Origin: Streptomyces pseudovenezuelae
GTDB taxonomy: Bacteria > Actinomycetota > Actinomycetes > Streptomycetales > Streptomycetaceae
Direction: 5' to 3'
DNA: 64,000 nt
Assembly (NCBI RefSeq): GCF_001513955.1
Contig: NZ_KQ948144.1
Location: 378,853-442,852, forward strand
Shown: one piece after another, positions 43,724 through 52,515 of the stretch
How the letters are laid out: each line of letters starts with the position of its first letter
Position numbering within the stretch: the stretch's first letter is position 1
Program-made: the position numbers and the translations under genes
The notes under the pieces: model-generated
The model's database searches: none
Seen by the model: the letters and a program-made list of their open reading frames with translations, nothing else
Told to the model about the DNA's origin: nothing

Positions 43724-44788
43724 TCAGCTCGTGCGCAGGTACTGCGGTGGCGGCGGCTCCGACTTCGCCGAGTCCTTGGCCAGTGTGGCGGACAGCCACC
43801 TGTCGTACGACGCCTGCCAGCCGTCGGTGGTGTCCTTGCGGTAGTCCACCAGGATCTGGTTGACCCGGCGTACCAGATCGTCGGCGTCGCTCTTCATCGC
43901 CACGCCGTAGTACTCGGTGGTGAAGGGGGTCCCTTTCAGTTCGACCGTGGGGTCCTGCGCGGCCTGGCTGGCGGCGAGCGCGCCGTCGGTGACCACGGCG
44001 TCGACCTCGCCGAGCTGCAGCCTCACCAGGCAGTCGAGTTGGTTGGGAACCGTGGTCGTGATGTCGGCGGAGGCGACGAGCCTGCCCGCCTTCTTGTCGT
44101 CGTCCAGCTTGCTGAAGGCGGTCGAACCCTCCGCCGTGCAGATCTTCTTGTGCGCCAGGGTGTCGCCGTAGCCCTCGATAGCGGAGGACTTGGGGGCGAG
44201 GACCTGCTGGCCGGTCTTGAAGTACGGCGCGGAGAACGCCACTTGGCCCACGCGCGTGCAGTTGATCGTCATCGTGCGGACGACCATGTCGACCCGGCCC
44301 TTCTGTATGGCCGGGATGCGCTGGTTGGTGGGGATCGCCTTGAACTGGACGGCGTTCGGGTCACCGAGGATGTCCTGGGCGATCCTGTGCACCAGGTCGA
44401 TGTCGAAGCCCTCCAGGTCGGCCTTCGGCCCGCCGTTGGGGTTGCGGTAGCCCCAGCGGTAGCTGTTCTGGTCGACGCCGACGATCAGCTTGCGCTTCTC
44501 GCCCTCGCGGGCCTTGATCTTCTCGATGGTCGGGCCGTCCGCGCTCGACGGGGACAGCGTCTGCTTCTCCGGGGCCGACTTGATCGCCGGGTCCAGACAG
44601 GGATCGTCGTCGGCCGCCTGCCGCGCGTACACCACGCCGGGCCCGCCGGTCTCCGTGCCGCCGTCGCCGTGCGACTGGGTCAGCGGCAGCAGCAGGACGA
44701 AGGCGAGCGCCAGGGCGCAGACGACCGCCATCGCCCCGACCCCGCCCCAGCCCCTGAGACCGGTCCGCACCCGCCCGCGCATCCGCAT
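43724..44788 (-). CDS. family-3 amino-acid-binding protein, GlnH-like, membrane-anchored
   Basis: The 354-residue protein starts at ATG 44788 (GTG 44806 possible), has one hydrophobic helix (about 17-35) and then a family-3 solute-binding domain. The domain has KLIVGVDQNSYRWGYRN, DLEGFDIDLVHRIAQDIL, GRVDMVVRTMTINCTRVGQV and FSAPYFKTGQQVL. It lacks a lipobox, so it is either cleaved and released or held by its helix. No permease or transport ATPase lies beside it. In M. tuberculosis GlnH binds aspartate or glutamate and signals through GlnX to PknG; the same layout here argues for sensing, not uptake. Confidence 0.87.
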   Translation of the reverse strand: MRMRGRVRTGLRGWGGVGAMAVVCALALAFVLLLPLTQSHGDGGTETGGPGVVYARQAADDDPCLDPAIKSAPEKQTLSPSSADGPTIEKIKAREGEKRKLIVGVDQNSYRWGYRNPNGGPKADLEGFDIDLVHRIAQDILGDPNAVQFKAIPTNQRIPAIQKGRVDMVVRTMTINCTRVGQVAFSAPYFKTGQQVLAPKSSAIEGYGDTLAHKKICTAEGSTAFSKLDDDKKAGRLVASADITTTVPNQLDCLVRLQLGEVDAVVTDGALAASQAAQDPTVELKGTPFTTEYYGVAMKSDADDLVRRVNQILVDYRKDTTDGWQASYDRWLSATLAKDSAKSEPPPPQYLRTS

Positions 44789-44802
44789 CGTCACGCCCCC
44801 TC

Positions 44803-46272
44803 TCACCGGTACTCCGACAGCCTGCGCCCGATGCCCAGCACCGCGCCGGCCGCGCCCAGGACGGCCAGCACGGCGGCGCCCACCGGCAGTCCGGTCATCG
44901 CGCCCAGACCGTCACCGGCCGAACGCCTGAACTCGGCCTCCTCGTGGGTCAGGGCCTTGGCGAGGTTGTCGTCGACGCTGTCGAAGCACTCGCCCGTCGC
45001 GCCCTTGGGGCCTATGACCCGCTTCAGCGCCTCTTCGTAGTTGCCGTTGTCGTCCTGCTCCCGGGCCGCGGTGTGGCGCTGCTTCCACACCGCCATGTTG
45101 CCCTCGGCCGCGGTCACCGGCTGCTTGCCGCTGCTGTCGTCGGCGAGCTTCGACGCCTGGGCCAGCCCCTTGCCGAGGGTGTCCATGTCCTTGTCGAAGT
45201 CGTAGTCGTAGGCGTCGTAGGTGACGTCCTCGCCCTGGGCGTTCTTCTTGACGACCGTCTCCGCGCCGCGCGCCACCAGCGTGAGGTTCTCGTTGCCGCG
45301 CGCCTTCAGGGAGGCGATCCGGGCGTCGTGCAGCACGTTGAGAGAGAGGACACCGTGGTCGTAGGAGTCGTTGAGGCCCGCGCGCGCGACGGTGTGGCCG
45401 ACGACCAGCCACAGCAGCACCACGGTGGCCGTCGCGGTGGCCGCGACCAGGCCGTGGTTGAGGACCCGGTTGGTGCGCCGGTAGTTGCGGTGCTGGGCCC
45501 AGGCGAGACCGGCGAGCGCCAGCACGCCGAGGCCGATCGCGGCCCACGGGTAGGGCGTGGCGTCGCCGTAGTCGGCGCGCAGCCGCTGGTTCTCGCTCGT
45601 GTAGAGGTTCTGCGCCTTCGGGAGCATCTCCTCCTGCATCTTCTCGTTGGCGTAGCGCAGATAGGCGCCGCCGACCGGGAAGCCCTGGCGGTTGTACGTA
45701 CGGGCCCGCTCCACCAGGCCCTTGTACTCCGGCAGCAGGGTGTTGAGCTCGGCCACGGTCCTCGCTGCCGGGGAGTCCGGGTCGGAGTTCGAGGCGGCCC
45801 TGACCAGGCCGGCCGCGGCCAGGTCGATGTCCTTCTCGTACAGCTCGCGGGAGGCGGCCGTCTCCTGGCCGCCGGCGAGGAAGCCGCTGGAGGCGGCGGT
45901 GTTGGCGTCGGCCAGATAGCGGTAGATGTCGGCGGCGGCGCTGCTGAGCGGCTGGCTCTTGTGCAGCACGTCGTCCGCGGCGGCGGCCCGGTCGTTGGTC
46001 TGCCAGGCGGTCACCGCGCCGAAGAGGACGACGAGCAGGGCGAGCGCGGCACCGATGATGCGCAGCCGGCCCGGCTCGGTGGTGGCGGCCGCGCGCACCT
46101 GGTCGAAACCCTCCGCGAAGGCGGTACGGCGCGCGGGTGCCCGCTCCGGCGCGACGGCGGGCGGGGGTGCCTGCGGGGCCGGGGCCACAGGGCCCGGCTG
46201 CGGCGGCACGGCCGGCATCGTGGGCACCCCGGAACCCGGTGCCGCCGCGCTGCTCTTCGGCGGGTGTGTCAC
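44803..46272 (-). CDS. GlnX-like four-helix membrane sensor
   Basis: The 489-residue protein starts at GTG 46272 (after GGGAGG). After a proline-rich cytoplasmic N-terminus it has membrane helices at about 71-90, 243-260, 275-293 and 455-475. The two large external loops are helical, as in four-helix-bundle sensors. I see no kinase, HAMP or catalytic motif. Topology and gene order (membrane protein, family-3 binding protein, then PknG) match the mycobacterial glnX-glnH-pknG locus, where GlnX passes the ligand signal to the kinase. First gene of the seven-gene run. Confidence 0.78.
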   Translation of the reverse strand: MTHPPKSSAAAPGSGVPTMPAVPPQPGPVAPAPQAPPPAVAPERAPARRTAFAEGFDQVRAAATTEPGRLRIIGAALALLVVLFGAVTAWQTNDRAAAADDVLHKSQPLSSAAADIYRYLADANTAASSGFLAGGQETAASRELYEKDIDLAAAGLVRAASNSDPDSPAARTVAELNTLLPEYKGLVERARTYNRQGFPVGGAYLRYANEKMQEEMLPKAQNLYTSENQRLRADYGDATPYPWAAIGLGVLALAGLAWAQHRNYRRTNRVLNHGLVAATATATVVLLWLVVGHTVARAGLNDSYDHGVLSLNVLHDARIASLKARGNENLTLVARGAETVVKKNAQGEDVTYDAYDYDFDKDMDTLGKGLAQASKLADDSSGKQPVTAAEGNMAVWKQRHTAAREQDDNGNYEEALKRVIGPKGATGECFDSVDDNLAKALTHEEAEFRRSAGDGLGAMTGLPVGAAVLAVLGAAGAVLGIGRRLSEYR

Positions 46273-46468
46273 TGTTTGACCTCCCCCATGGTCATCCCTC
46301 GCCGCAAGTATCGCTGCCGGGACCGACATCCGCACCGGGCTTCACTCGATCTTGATCGGATCGCAGCGGATCGCCCCCGGCGGCTCCGCGTTCTGCACCA
46401 CCCCTTGCCCATGAATACGCCCCCGGAATCGGTTCGGTTCCCCCGGGGGAGCGCGTAGGGTCGCCGTC

Positions 46469-47059
46469 GTGCGCGGGGTGCGAGTGGTGATGATCGGCGG
46501 AACGTCGAATACCGGTAAGTCCACGGTCGCCGGGGCGGTCGCGGACCGCCTCGGCTTCACGCATCGCTCGACGGACCTGCTGGCGAGACACCCGGGGCGG
46601 CCCTGGCGCACGCCGGAGCGGGAGGTGCCGCCGCATGTGGCCGAGCACTACGCGACGCTCGGCGTCGACGAGTTGATCGACTCGGTCCTCGCCCACTACG
46701 AGCGGCTCTGGCCCCGCATCGAGGAGCTGGTCGCGGCGCACGCCACCGGGCCGGGCCTGGTCCTGGAGGGCTCCGCGCTGTGGCCGGAGCGGGTTGCCGC
46801 ACTGGACGCCCCGCACACGGCCGCCGTATGGCTCACCGCCGGCGAGGACGTCGTACGCGCCCGGATCCGTGCGGGCGGGCGCTATGACGAGGCGTCCGAG
46901 GGGGAGCGCGCGCTGATGGACAAGTTCCTGGCCCGGAGCGTGCGCTATCAGGAGCTCATGGTGGAGGCGGTCGACCGGCTGGGACTGCCCCGCGTCGACG
47001 TCGGAAACGGCAGGTCCGTCTCCGACGTGGCCGACGCGGTGCTCGCTCAGGCCTCGTAG
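46469..47059 (+). CDS. P-loop kinase-like nucleotide-binding protein
   Basis: The 196-residue single-domain protein starts at GTG 46469. It has a Walker A GGTSNTGKST near the N-terminus, a helical lid and LVLEGSALWPERVAAL, AAVWLTAGEDVVRARIRAGG, as in 2-phosphoglycerate kinase/AAA-type small-molecule kinases. No other domain is present. It is divergent from the GlnX-like gene and its last 13 bases overlap the 3' end of the sugar kinase gene on the other strand. The substrate is unknown. Confidence 0.75.
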   Translation: MRGVRVVMIGGTSNTGKSTVAGAVADRLGFTHRSTDLLARHPGRPWRTPEREVPPHVAEHYATLGVDELIDSVLAHYERLWPRIEELVAAHATGPGLVLEGSALWPERVAALDAPHTAAVWLTAGEDVVRARIRAGGRYDEASEGERALMDKFLARSVRYQELMVEAVDRLGLPRVDVGNGRSVSDVADAVLAQAS

Positions 47060-48018
47060 AACGCCCGCACCCTCTCCTGCACCCGCGGTGAGGCCCCCGC
47101 GCGGTCCAGGCCGAGGAGCGCCGCGCCCAGGACCGGACGCGCCGTCACCACCTGGGGTACGGCCTTGGGGGCGCGGGCCGCCAGGAGTTCCCGCACCCCG
47201 TCGTCCAGTTGGGGGTGCCGGGCGGCCAGGACGCTGCCGCCGAGCAGGACCGGGGTCTCCTCGTCGAGGAGGTCGAGGCGGGTCAGGGCCACCGTCGCCA
47301 TGGACACCACCTCGTCGGCCAGGCGGTCGACGAGCGAGCGGGCCACGGTGTCACCGGCGGCGGCCGCGGCGAAGAGCACCGGGGTCAGTTCGTGACGGCG
47401 GGCCGGGGCGATCTCCTCCAGGTGCAGGGCCTCGATGAGGGCGTACATGGACGCCAGCCCGAAGTGCCGCGGGAGCACGCGCGCGAGGTCGGTGTCGACG
47501 CCCCGCCCGTCCTCCGCGCGGGCGGCGTGCCACAGGGCCTCCTCGGCGAGCCCCCAGCCGCCGCCCCAGTCGCCGGAGATCCGGCCGAGCGCGGGGAAGC
47601 GGGCGGTGCGGCCGTCGGGGCGCATGCCGACGCAGTTGATGCCCGCGCCGCACACCACGGCGACCCCGCGCGGTTCGGTGATCCCGGCCCGCAGGATCGC
47701 GAAGGTGTCGTTGCGGACCTCCACGTCCGGGCCCCACCCGCGCGTGTGCAGCGCGGCGGCCAACTGCCGCTCCTCCACGGGGAAGTCGGCGTTGGCCAGG
47801 CACGCCGAGACGTGCTGCACCGACGTCACCCCGGCCGCCGCGAAGGCCCGTCCGACCGCGTCGGCGACGGTGTCCACCGCCGTCTCGACGCCCACCACCG
47901 GCGGCCGGAACCCGCCGCCGCGAGCCGTGGCGAGGACGTTTCCGTCGGCCGCCACGACCGCGACGTCGGTCTTGCTGTTGCCCGCGTCGACGGCGAGGAC
48001 GCATGCGGTCAGGCCCAC
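47047..48018 (-). CDS. csnK: amino-sugar kinase of the BadF/BadG (N-acetylglucosamine kinase-like) family, CsnK
   Basis: The 323-residue ASKHA-fold kinase begins with the phosphate-1 motif VLAVDAGNSKTDVAVVAADG, has VVCGAGINCVGMRPDGRTAR with the phosphate-2 loop, GRISGDWGGGWGLAEEALWH, and the adenosine loop VLLGGSVLAARHPQL. It phosphorylates a sugar or amino sugar after import. It is the last gene of a ROK-SBP-permease-permease-GH4-kinase run, the order I remember for csnR-csnK, the chitosan-oligosaccharide operon of S. coelicolor. The glucosamine-oligosaccharide substrate follows from that parallel. Confidence 0.82.
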   Translation of the reverse strand: MGLTACVLAVDAGNSKTDVAVVAADGNVLATARGGGFRPPVVGVETAVDTVADAVGRAFAAAGVTSVQHVSACLANADFPVEERQLAAALHTRGWGPDVEVRNDTFAILRAGITEPRGVAVVCGAGINCVGMRPDGRTARFPALGRISGDWGGGWGLAEEALWHAARAEDGRGVDTDLARVLPRHFGLASMYALIEALHLEEIAPARRHELTPVLFAAAAAGDTVARSLVDRLADEVVSMATVALTRLDLLDEETPVLLGGSVLAARHPQLDDGVRELLAARAPKAVPQVVTARPVLGAALLGLDRAGASPRVQERVRAFYEA

Positions 48019-49274
48019 GCGAGATGCTCCCGGTTGTGTGCGATCAGTCGGTCGGTGAGGCCCTCGGCGTACGCGTACTGGCCGACGAGGGGGTGGGCGA
48101 GCAGCGCCTTGAAGACCCGGTCCCGGCCGCCCCGCAGGGCCGCCGCCAGCGCCAGGTCCTCGTACGCCGTCACGTGCGCCATAAGGCCCGCGAACAGCGG
48201 GTCCACGGCCGGCACCGCCAGCGGGGCCGGCCCGTTCGGGCCCACCGCCGCCTGCACCTCGATCACCGCGTCGCCGGGCAGGAAGGGCAGCGTGCCCCGG
48301 TTGAGGGTGTTGACCACCTGGTAGGGGCTGCCGCCCCCGCCGAGCAGTGCGGCGGCGAGGTCCACGGCCGCCTCCGAGTAGTAGGCGCCGCCCCGCCTGG
48401 CGAGCAGCTCCGGCTTCTCGTCCAGGGCCGGGTCGCCGTACATCTGGAGCAACTCCCGCTCCATGGCCGCCACTTCGGCGGCCCGGGACGGCTTGGTGCC
48501 CAGTTCGCGCACGACCTCGTCGTGCGCGTAGAAGTAGCGCAGGTAGTACGACGGGACCACGCCGAGCCGGTCAAGGAGCGGGCGCGGCAGGTGCAGGTCG
48601 GCGGCGATGGTGTCGCCGTGCCCGGTGAGCAGCTTGGGCAGGACGTCCTCCCCCTCGGGACCGCCGAGCCGTACCCCGGTCTCCCAGGTGAGGTGGTTGA
48701 GGCCCACGTGGTCGAGGTGGACGTCGGCGGGCGTGACGCCGAGCAGCGCGGCGAACTTCCGCTGGAAGCCGATCGCCACGTTGCACAGCCCGACCGCCTT
48801 GTGCCCGGCCTGCAGCAGGGCGCGGGTGACGATCCCGACCGGGTTGGTGAAGTCGATGATCCAGGCGTCCGGGTTGGTGCGGCGGACCCGTTCGGCGATG
48901 TCGAGGACCACCGGGACCGTGCGCAGCGCCTTGGCGAGGCCGCCGGCCCCGGTCGTCTCCTGGCCGACGCAGCCGCACTCCAGGGGCCAGGTCTCGTCCT
49001 GCTGACGAGCCGCCTGGCCGCCGACCCGCAGTTGCAGCAGCACGGCGTCGGCGCCGTCCACGCCCGCGTCCAGGTCGGTCGTGGTGACGATACGGCCGTC
49101 GTGGCCCTGCTTGGCGAAGATGCGCCGGGCGAGACCGCCGACCAGCTCCAGGCGGTCCTCGGCCGGGTCGACGAGGACGAGTTCCTCGACGGGCAGGGTG
49201 TCGCGCAGGCGGGCGAAGCCGTCGACGAGTTCGGGGGTGTAGGTCGAGCCGCCGCCGACCACGGTGAGTTTCAT
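48009..49274 (-). CDS. csnH: GH4 6-phospho-beta-glycosidase, CsnH
   Basis: The 421-residue NAD- and metal-dependent glycosidase starts KLTVVGGGSTYTPELVDGFA (the dinucleotide-binding loop), then has WIIDFTNPVGIVTRALLQAG, the metal-site segment GLCNVAIGFQ and the metal His in HVGLNHLTWE. Members of GH4 cleave phosphorylated disaccharides by an oxidation-elimination mechanism. In this operon it would cut the phosphorylated (GlcN)n made by the adjacent kinase, whose gene it overlaps by 10 bases. It has no signal peptide, consistent with a cytoplasmic enzyme. Confidence 0.88.
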   Translation of the reverse strand: MKLTVVGGGSTYTPELVDGFARLRDTLPVEELVLVDPAEDRLELVGGLARRIFAKQGHDGRIVTTTDLDAGVDGADAVLLQLRVGGQAARQQDETWPLECGCVGQETTGAGGLAKALRTVPVVLDIAERVRRTNPDAWIIDFTNPVGIVTRALLQAGHKAVGLCNVAIGFQRKFAALLGVTPADVHLDHVGLNHLTWETGVRLGGPEGEDVLPKLLTGHGDTIAADLHLPRPLLDRLGVVPSYYLRYFYAHDEVVRELGTKPSRAAEVAAMERELLQMYGDPALDEKPELLARRGGAYYSEAAVDLAAALLGGGGSPYQVVNTLNRGTLPFLPGDAVIEVQAAVGPNGPAPLAVPAVDPLFAGLMAHVTAYEDLALAAALRGGRDRVFKALLAHPLVGQYAYAEGLTDRLIAHNREHLAWA

Positions 49275-49280
49275 GTGTGG

Positions 49281-50174
49281 TTAACCCTTCACTCCGGTCA
49301 GCGTGACGCCCTCGACGAATGCCTTCTGCGCGAAGAAGAACACGAGGATCACGGGGGCCATGACCAGTACGGTCGCGGCCATGGTGAGGTTCCAGTCGGT
49401 GTGGTGCATGCCCTTGAAGGACTCCAGGCCGTAGCTGAGCGTCCAGGCGTTCTGGTTCTCCGAGGCGTAGATCTGCGGGCCGAAGTAGTCGTTCCAGGCA
49501 TAGAAGAACTGGAAGAGGGCCACCGCGGCGATCCCGGGCTTGGCCATGGGGATGACGACCCGTACGAGGGTGCGGAAGTCGCCGCAGCCGTCGACCTTGG
49601 CCGCGTCCACGTACTCGTTGGGGATCGTCATCAGGAACTGCCTGAGCAGGAAGATCGAGAACGCGTCCCCGAACGCCATCGGGATGATCAGCGGCCACAG
49701 GGTGCCGGACAGGCCGAGCTGCTTCGCCCAGAACAGGTACATCGGGATGATGACCACCTGGGGCGGCAGCATCATCATCGAGATGACCAGCATCAGGGAG
49801 AGGTTGCGGCCCCGGAAGCGGAACTTGGCGAGCGCGTACGCCACGGGGATCGACGACACGACCGTAAGGACTGTTCCCAGTCCCGCGTAGACCAGCGTGT
49901 TGCGCCACCAGGTCAGGAAACCCGGGGTGTCGAAGACCCGCCGGTAGTTGCCCCACTCCCAGGTGTGCGGGATCAGGTCGCGGCTGAGGGCCTGGCTGTC
50001 GCTCATCAGCGAGGTCAGGAACACGAACACGAAGGGCAGCGTGAAGAAGAGGGCGGCGGCGATGCCGAGGGAGTGGATCGCCACCCATTCGAGGAGTGCC
50101 CTGCGCCGGGCGGTGCGCTCGGCGGGCGAGACCGGGGTCTTCAACTCCACCGGCCGGTCCAGTACTTGGGTCAT
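49281..50174 (-). CDS. csnG: carbohydrate ABC transporter permease (MalG type), CsnG
   Basis: The 297-residue permease has six membrane helices and the EAA loop EYVDAAKVDGCGDFRTLVRV then VIPMAKPGIAAVAL, which docks the ATPase. The MalG-type C-terminus ends QKAFVEGVTLTGVKG. No ATPase gene lies in the operon, as usual in Streptomyces, where the shared MsiK energises sugar importers. It pairs with the permease two bases upstream. Confidence 0.9.
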   Translation of the reverse strand: MTQVLDRPVELKTPVSPAERTARRRALLEWVAIHSLGIAAALFFTLPFVFVFLTSLMSDSQALSRDLIPHTWEWGNYRRVFDTPGFLTWWRNTLVYAGLGTVLTVVSSIPVAYALAKFRFRGRNLSLMLVISMMMLPPQVVIIPMYLFWAKQLGLSGTLWPLIIPMAFGDAFSIFLLRQFLMTIPNEYVDAAKVDGCGDFRTLVRVVIPMAKPGIAAVALFQFFYAWNDYFGPQIYASENQNAWTLSYGLESFKGMHHTDWNLTMAATVLVMAPVILVFFFAQKAFVEGVTLTGVKG

Positions 50175-50176
50175 GG

Positions 50177-51118
50177 TCAGTCACCTGCCTGGATGAGACC
50201 GCCCCGGCGCCGCATCAGGAACGCGGTGAACACCATCGACAGGGCGAAGAGGACGAGGGCGACGACACACGCGGAGCCGTAGTCGAAGCGCTGGAAGCCG
50301 AGGTTGTAGACGAGCTGGGGGAGGGTCAGCGTGGACTTGTCCGGGTAGCCGGGCTCGAACTGCGTGCCCGCGCCCTGGATCACGCCCGAGGCGACCTTCC
50401 CCGCGATGAGCGGCTGGGTGTAGTACTGCATCGTCTGGATGACACCGGTGACCACGGCGAACATCACGATCGGCGAGATGTTGGGAAGGGTGACGAACCG
50501 GAACCGCTGCCACGCCGACGCCCCGTCCAGCTCCGCGGCCTCGTACTGCTCCTGGGGCACATCAAGCAGCGCGGCCATGAAGATGACCATCAGGTCGCCG
50601 ATGCCCCACAGGGCGAGCAGGGTGAGGGCCGGCTTCGACCAGGTGGGGTCGTTGAACCAGCCCGGGGCCGGGATGCCGACCTTCTCCAGGATCGAGTTGA
50701 CCGGGCCCGTACCGGGGTTGAGCAGGAAGGCGAAGGCCATCGTGGCGGCCACCGGCGGGGCCAGGTAGGGCAGGTAGAAGAGCGTCCGGAAGACGCCCGT
50801 GCCCGTCTTGATCTTCGTGATGAGCATGCCGACGCCCAGTCCGAAGACGACCCGCAACGACACCATCACCACGACCAGCCACAGGGTGTTGCGCAGGGCG
50901 GGCCAGAAGAAGGGGTAGTCCTTGAAGACGTAGGTCCAGTTCTTCGTCCCGCTCCAGGTCGGCGGCTTGAAGCCGTCGTAGTGCATGAACGAGAAGTAGA
51001 CCGTGGAGAGCAGCGGGTAGGCGAAGAAGACCGTGAAGCCGATCAGCCAGGGCGACATGAAGGCGATCGTGCGAAGCGCCGACCGGCGGCGCTTCGACGC
51101 CAGGGTGACGGTTGCCAT
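50177..51118 (-). CDS. csnF: carbohydrate ABC transporter permease (MalF type), CsnF
   Basis: The 313-residue permease starts at ATG 51118, whose A is shared with the TAA of the binding-protein gene. It has six helices (for example RTIAFMSPWLIGFTVFFAYP) and the EAA loop EQYEAAELDGASAWQRFRFV then TLPNISPIVMFAV. It is the partner of the MalG-type permease downstream. Confidence 0.9.
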   Translation of the reverse strand: MATVTLASKRRRSALRTIAFMSPWLIGFTVFFAYPLLSTVYFSFMHYDGFKPPTWSGTKNWTYVFKDYPFFWPALRNTLWLVVVMVSLRVVFGLGVGMLITKIKTGTGVFRTLFYLPYLAPPVAATMAFAFLLNPGTGPVNSILEKVGIPAPGWFNDPTWSKPALTLLALWGIGDLMVIFMAALLDVPQEQYEAAELDGASAWQRFRFVTLPNISPIVMFAVVTGVIQTMQYYTQPLIAGKVASGVIQGAGTQFEPGYPDKSTLTLPQLVYNLGFQRFDYGSACVVALVLFALSMVFTAFLMRRRGGLIQAGD

Positions 51119-52461
51119 TACTTCGCCTGCGCGATGTCCGTGTCGATCTGCTTGGCCGCGTCGGCGAGGCCCTTCTTCAGGTCGGTGACCTTGCCGCTCT
51201 CGTAGGCGTAGCCGAGGTCCTGAATGGTGGTGAGGTACACGCCGCCGTTGATCGAGGACGGGGCGGTCGTCGAGTTCGGGTTCGCGGCGATGTCCAGGAA
51301 GGTCTTGAAGCGCGGGTCGTACTTGAGCTTCGGGGACTTCAGGGCCGCGAGCGTCGAGGGCACGTTGTGGATGGCGTTGGAGAAGCCGACCACCGCGTCG
51401 GTGTCCGTGGTGATGTACTTCAGGAACTCCCAGGCCGCGTTCTGCTTGCTGCTGTTGGCGGCGATGCCGGCGATGGTGCCGGTGATGTAGCCCTTGCCGT
51501 ACTGGTCGGCCTGGTCGTCGGGCACGGGGAGCGGGGCGACGCCGATGTCGAAGCCGGGCTTGGCGTCCACGGCCATGCCGAGCCGCCACTCGCCGTCGAG
51601 CTGCATGGCGACCTGGCCGGTCTGGAAGGGGTGCTTGGGACCCCACTCGTCGCCGAGCCCCGCCCGGTACTTCTCCAGCTTCTGGTAGCCGCCGAGTTCG
51701 TCGACGAGCTTCTTCTGGAGGGTGAAGGCGGCGGCGACGGCAGGGTCGGTGGCGACCGTGGACTTGCCCGCCTTGTCGAAGTAGGTGGGCGAGAACTGGC
51801 CCATGTAGTGCTCGGTCGTGGTCTCCCAGCCGTGGTAGTCCGGCATGAAACCGAGCTGCTTGTACGAGTCGCCCTGGGCGATCGTCAGCTTCTTGGCGTC
51901 GGCCTCGAACTCGGTCCACGTCTTGGGCGGCGCGCTGATGCCGGCCTTCTCGAAGGCCGTCTTGTTGTAGTAGAGCCCGTACGCGTCACCGAGGAGCGGC
52001 GCCGCGCACCGGTCGCCGTCGAACTGCGTGTACTGGTTCATCGCGGCCGGGAAGGTGGTGTCCGGGTCGATCCCCGACTTCTTGAAGAAGGGGTTGAGGT
52101 CGACCAGCGCGCCCGAGGAGCAGAACTTGCCCACGTTGTTCGTGGTGAACGACGAGATGACGTCCGGGGCCTTGGCGCCGCCCGTGCGCAGTGCCTGGTT
52201 GATCTTGTCGTCGGTCATGTTGCCGACGACGTTGACGTGGATGTTGGGGTGGGCCTTCTCGAACCCGGCGACCAGCGCCTTCACCCCGGCCACCTCGGAG
52301 TCCGCGCTCCAGGCGTGCCAGAAGTTGATGGTCGTCTCCTTGGACGCGTCGTCGTCGGCGCCGGAGGAGGACTGGCCGGTACAGGCGGTGGTGAGGAGCG
52401 CGGCGGACACGGTCAGGGCAAATGCCGCTTTCCGGGCGGCTGAGGGTATGGCTGTGCGCAT
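51118..52461 (-). CDS. csnE: extracellular sugar-binding lipoprotein, CsnE
   Basis: This 447-residue family-1 binding protein has a lipoprotein signal (SAALLTTACTGQSSSGADDD, lipobox LTTAC with Cys27) and the family features TINFWHAWSADSEVAGVKAL and FEKAHPNIHVNVVGNM. It should capture oligosaccharides at the outer membrane face and pass them to the two permeases. By operon order it corresponds to CsnE, the chitosan-oligosaccharide receptor. Confidence 0.9.
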   Translation of the reverse strand: MRTAIPSAARKAAFALTVSAALLTTACTGQSSSGADDDASKETTINFWHAWSADSEVAGVKALVAGFEKAHPNIHVNVVGNMTDDKINQALRTGGAKAPDVISSFTTNNVGKFCSSGALVDLNPFFKKSGIDPDTTFPAAMNQYTQFDGDRCAAPLLGDAYGLYYNKTAFEKAGISAPPKTWTEFEADAKKLTIAQGDSYKQLGFMPDYHGWETTTEHYMGQFSPTYFDKAGKSTVATDPAVAAAFTLQKKLVDELGGYQKLEKYRAGLGDEWGPKHPFQTGQVAMQLDGEWRLGMAVDAKPGFDIGVAPLPVPDDQADQYGKGYITGTIAGIAANSSKQNAAWEFLKYITTDTDAVVGFSNAIHNVPSTLAALKSPKLKYDPRFKTFLDIAANPNSTTAPSSINGGVYLTTIQDLGYAYESGKVTDLKKGLADAAKQIDTDIAQAK

Positions 52462-52515
52462 GACGAGGTCTCCCAGGGACGGGCGGTGAGATGAGGGTGT
52501 GGGGGAGTACGGGGG

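Noticed and set aside
43724..44788. Part of an amino-acid ABC importer
   Set aside because: No permease or transport ATPase is linked, and the neighbours are a sensor-like membrane protein and a PknG-type kinase.
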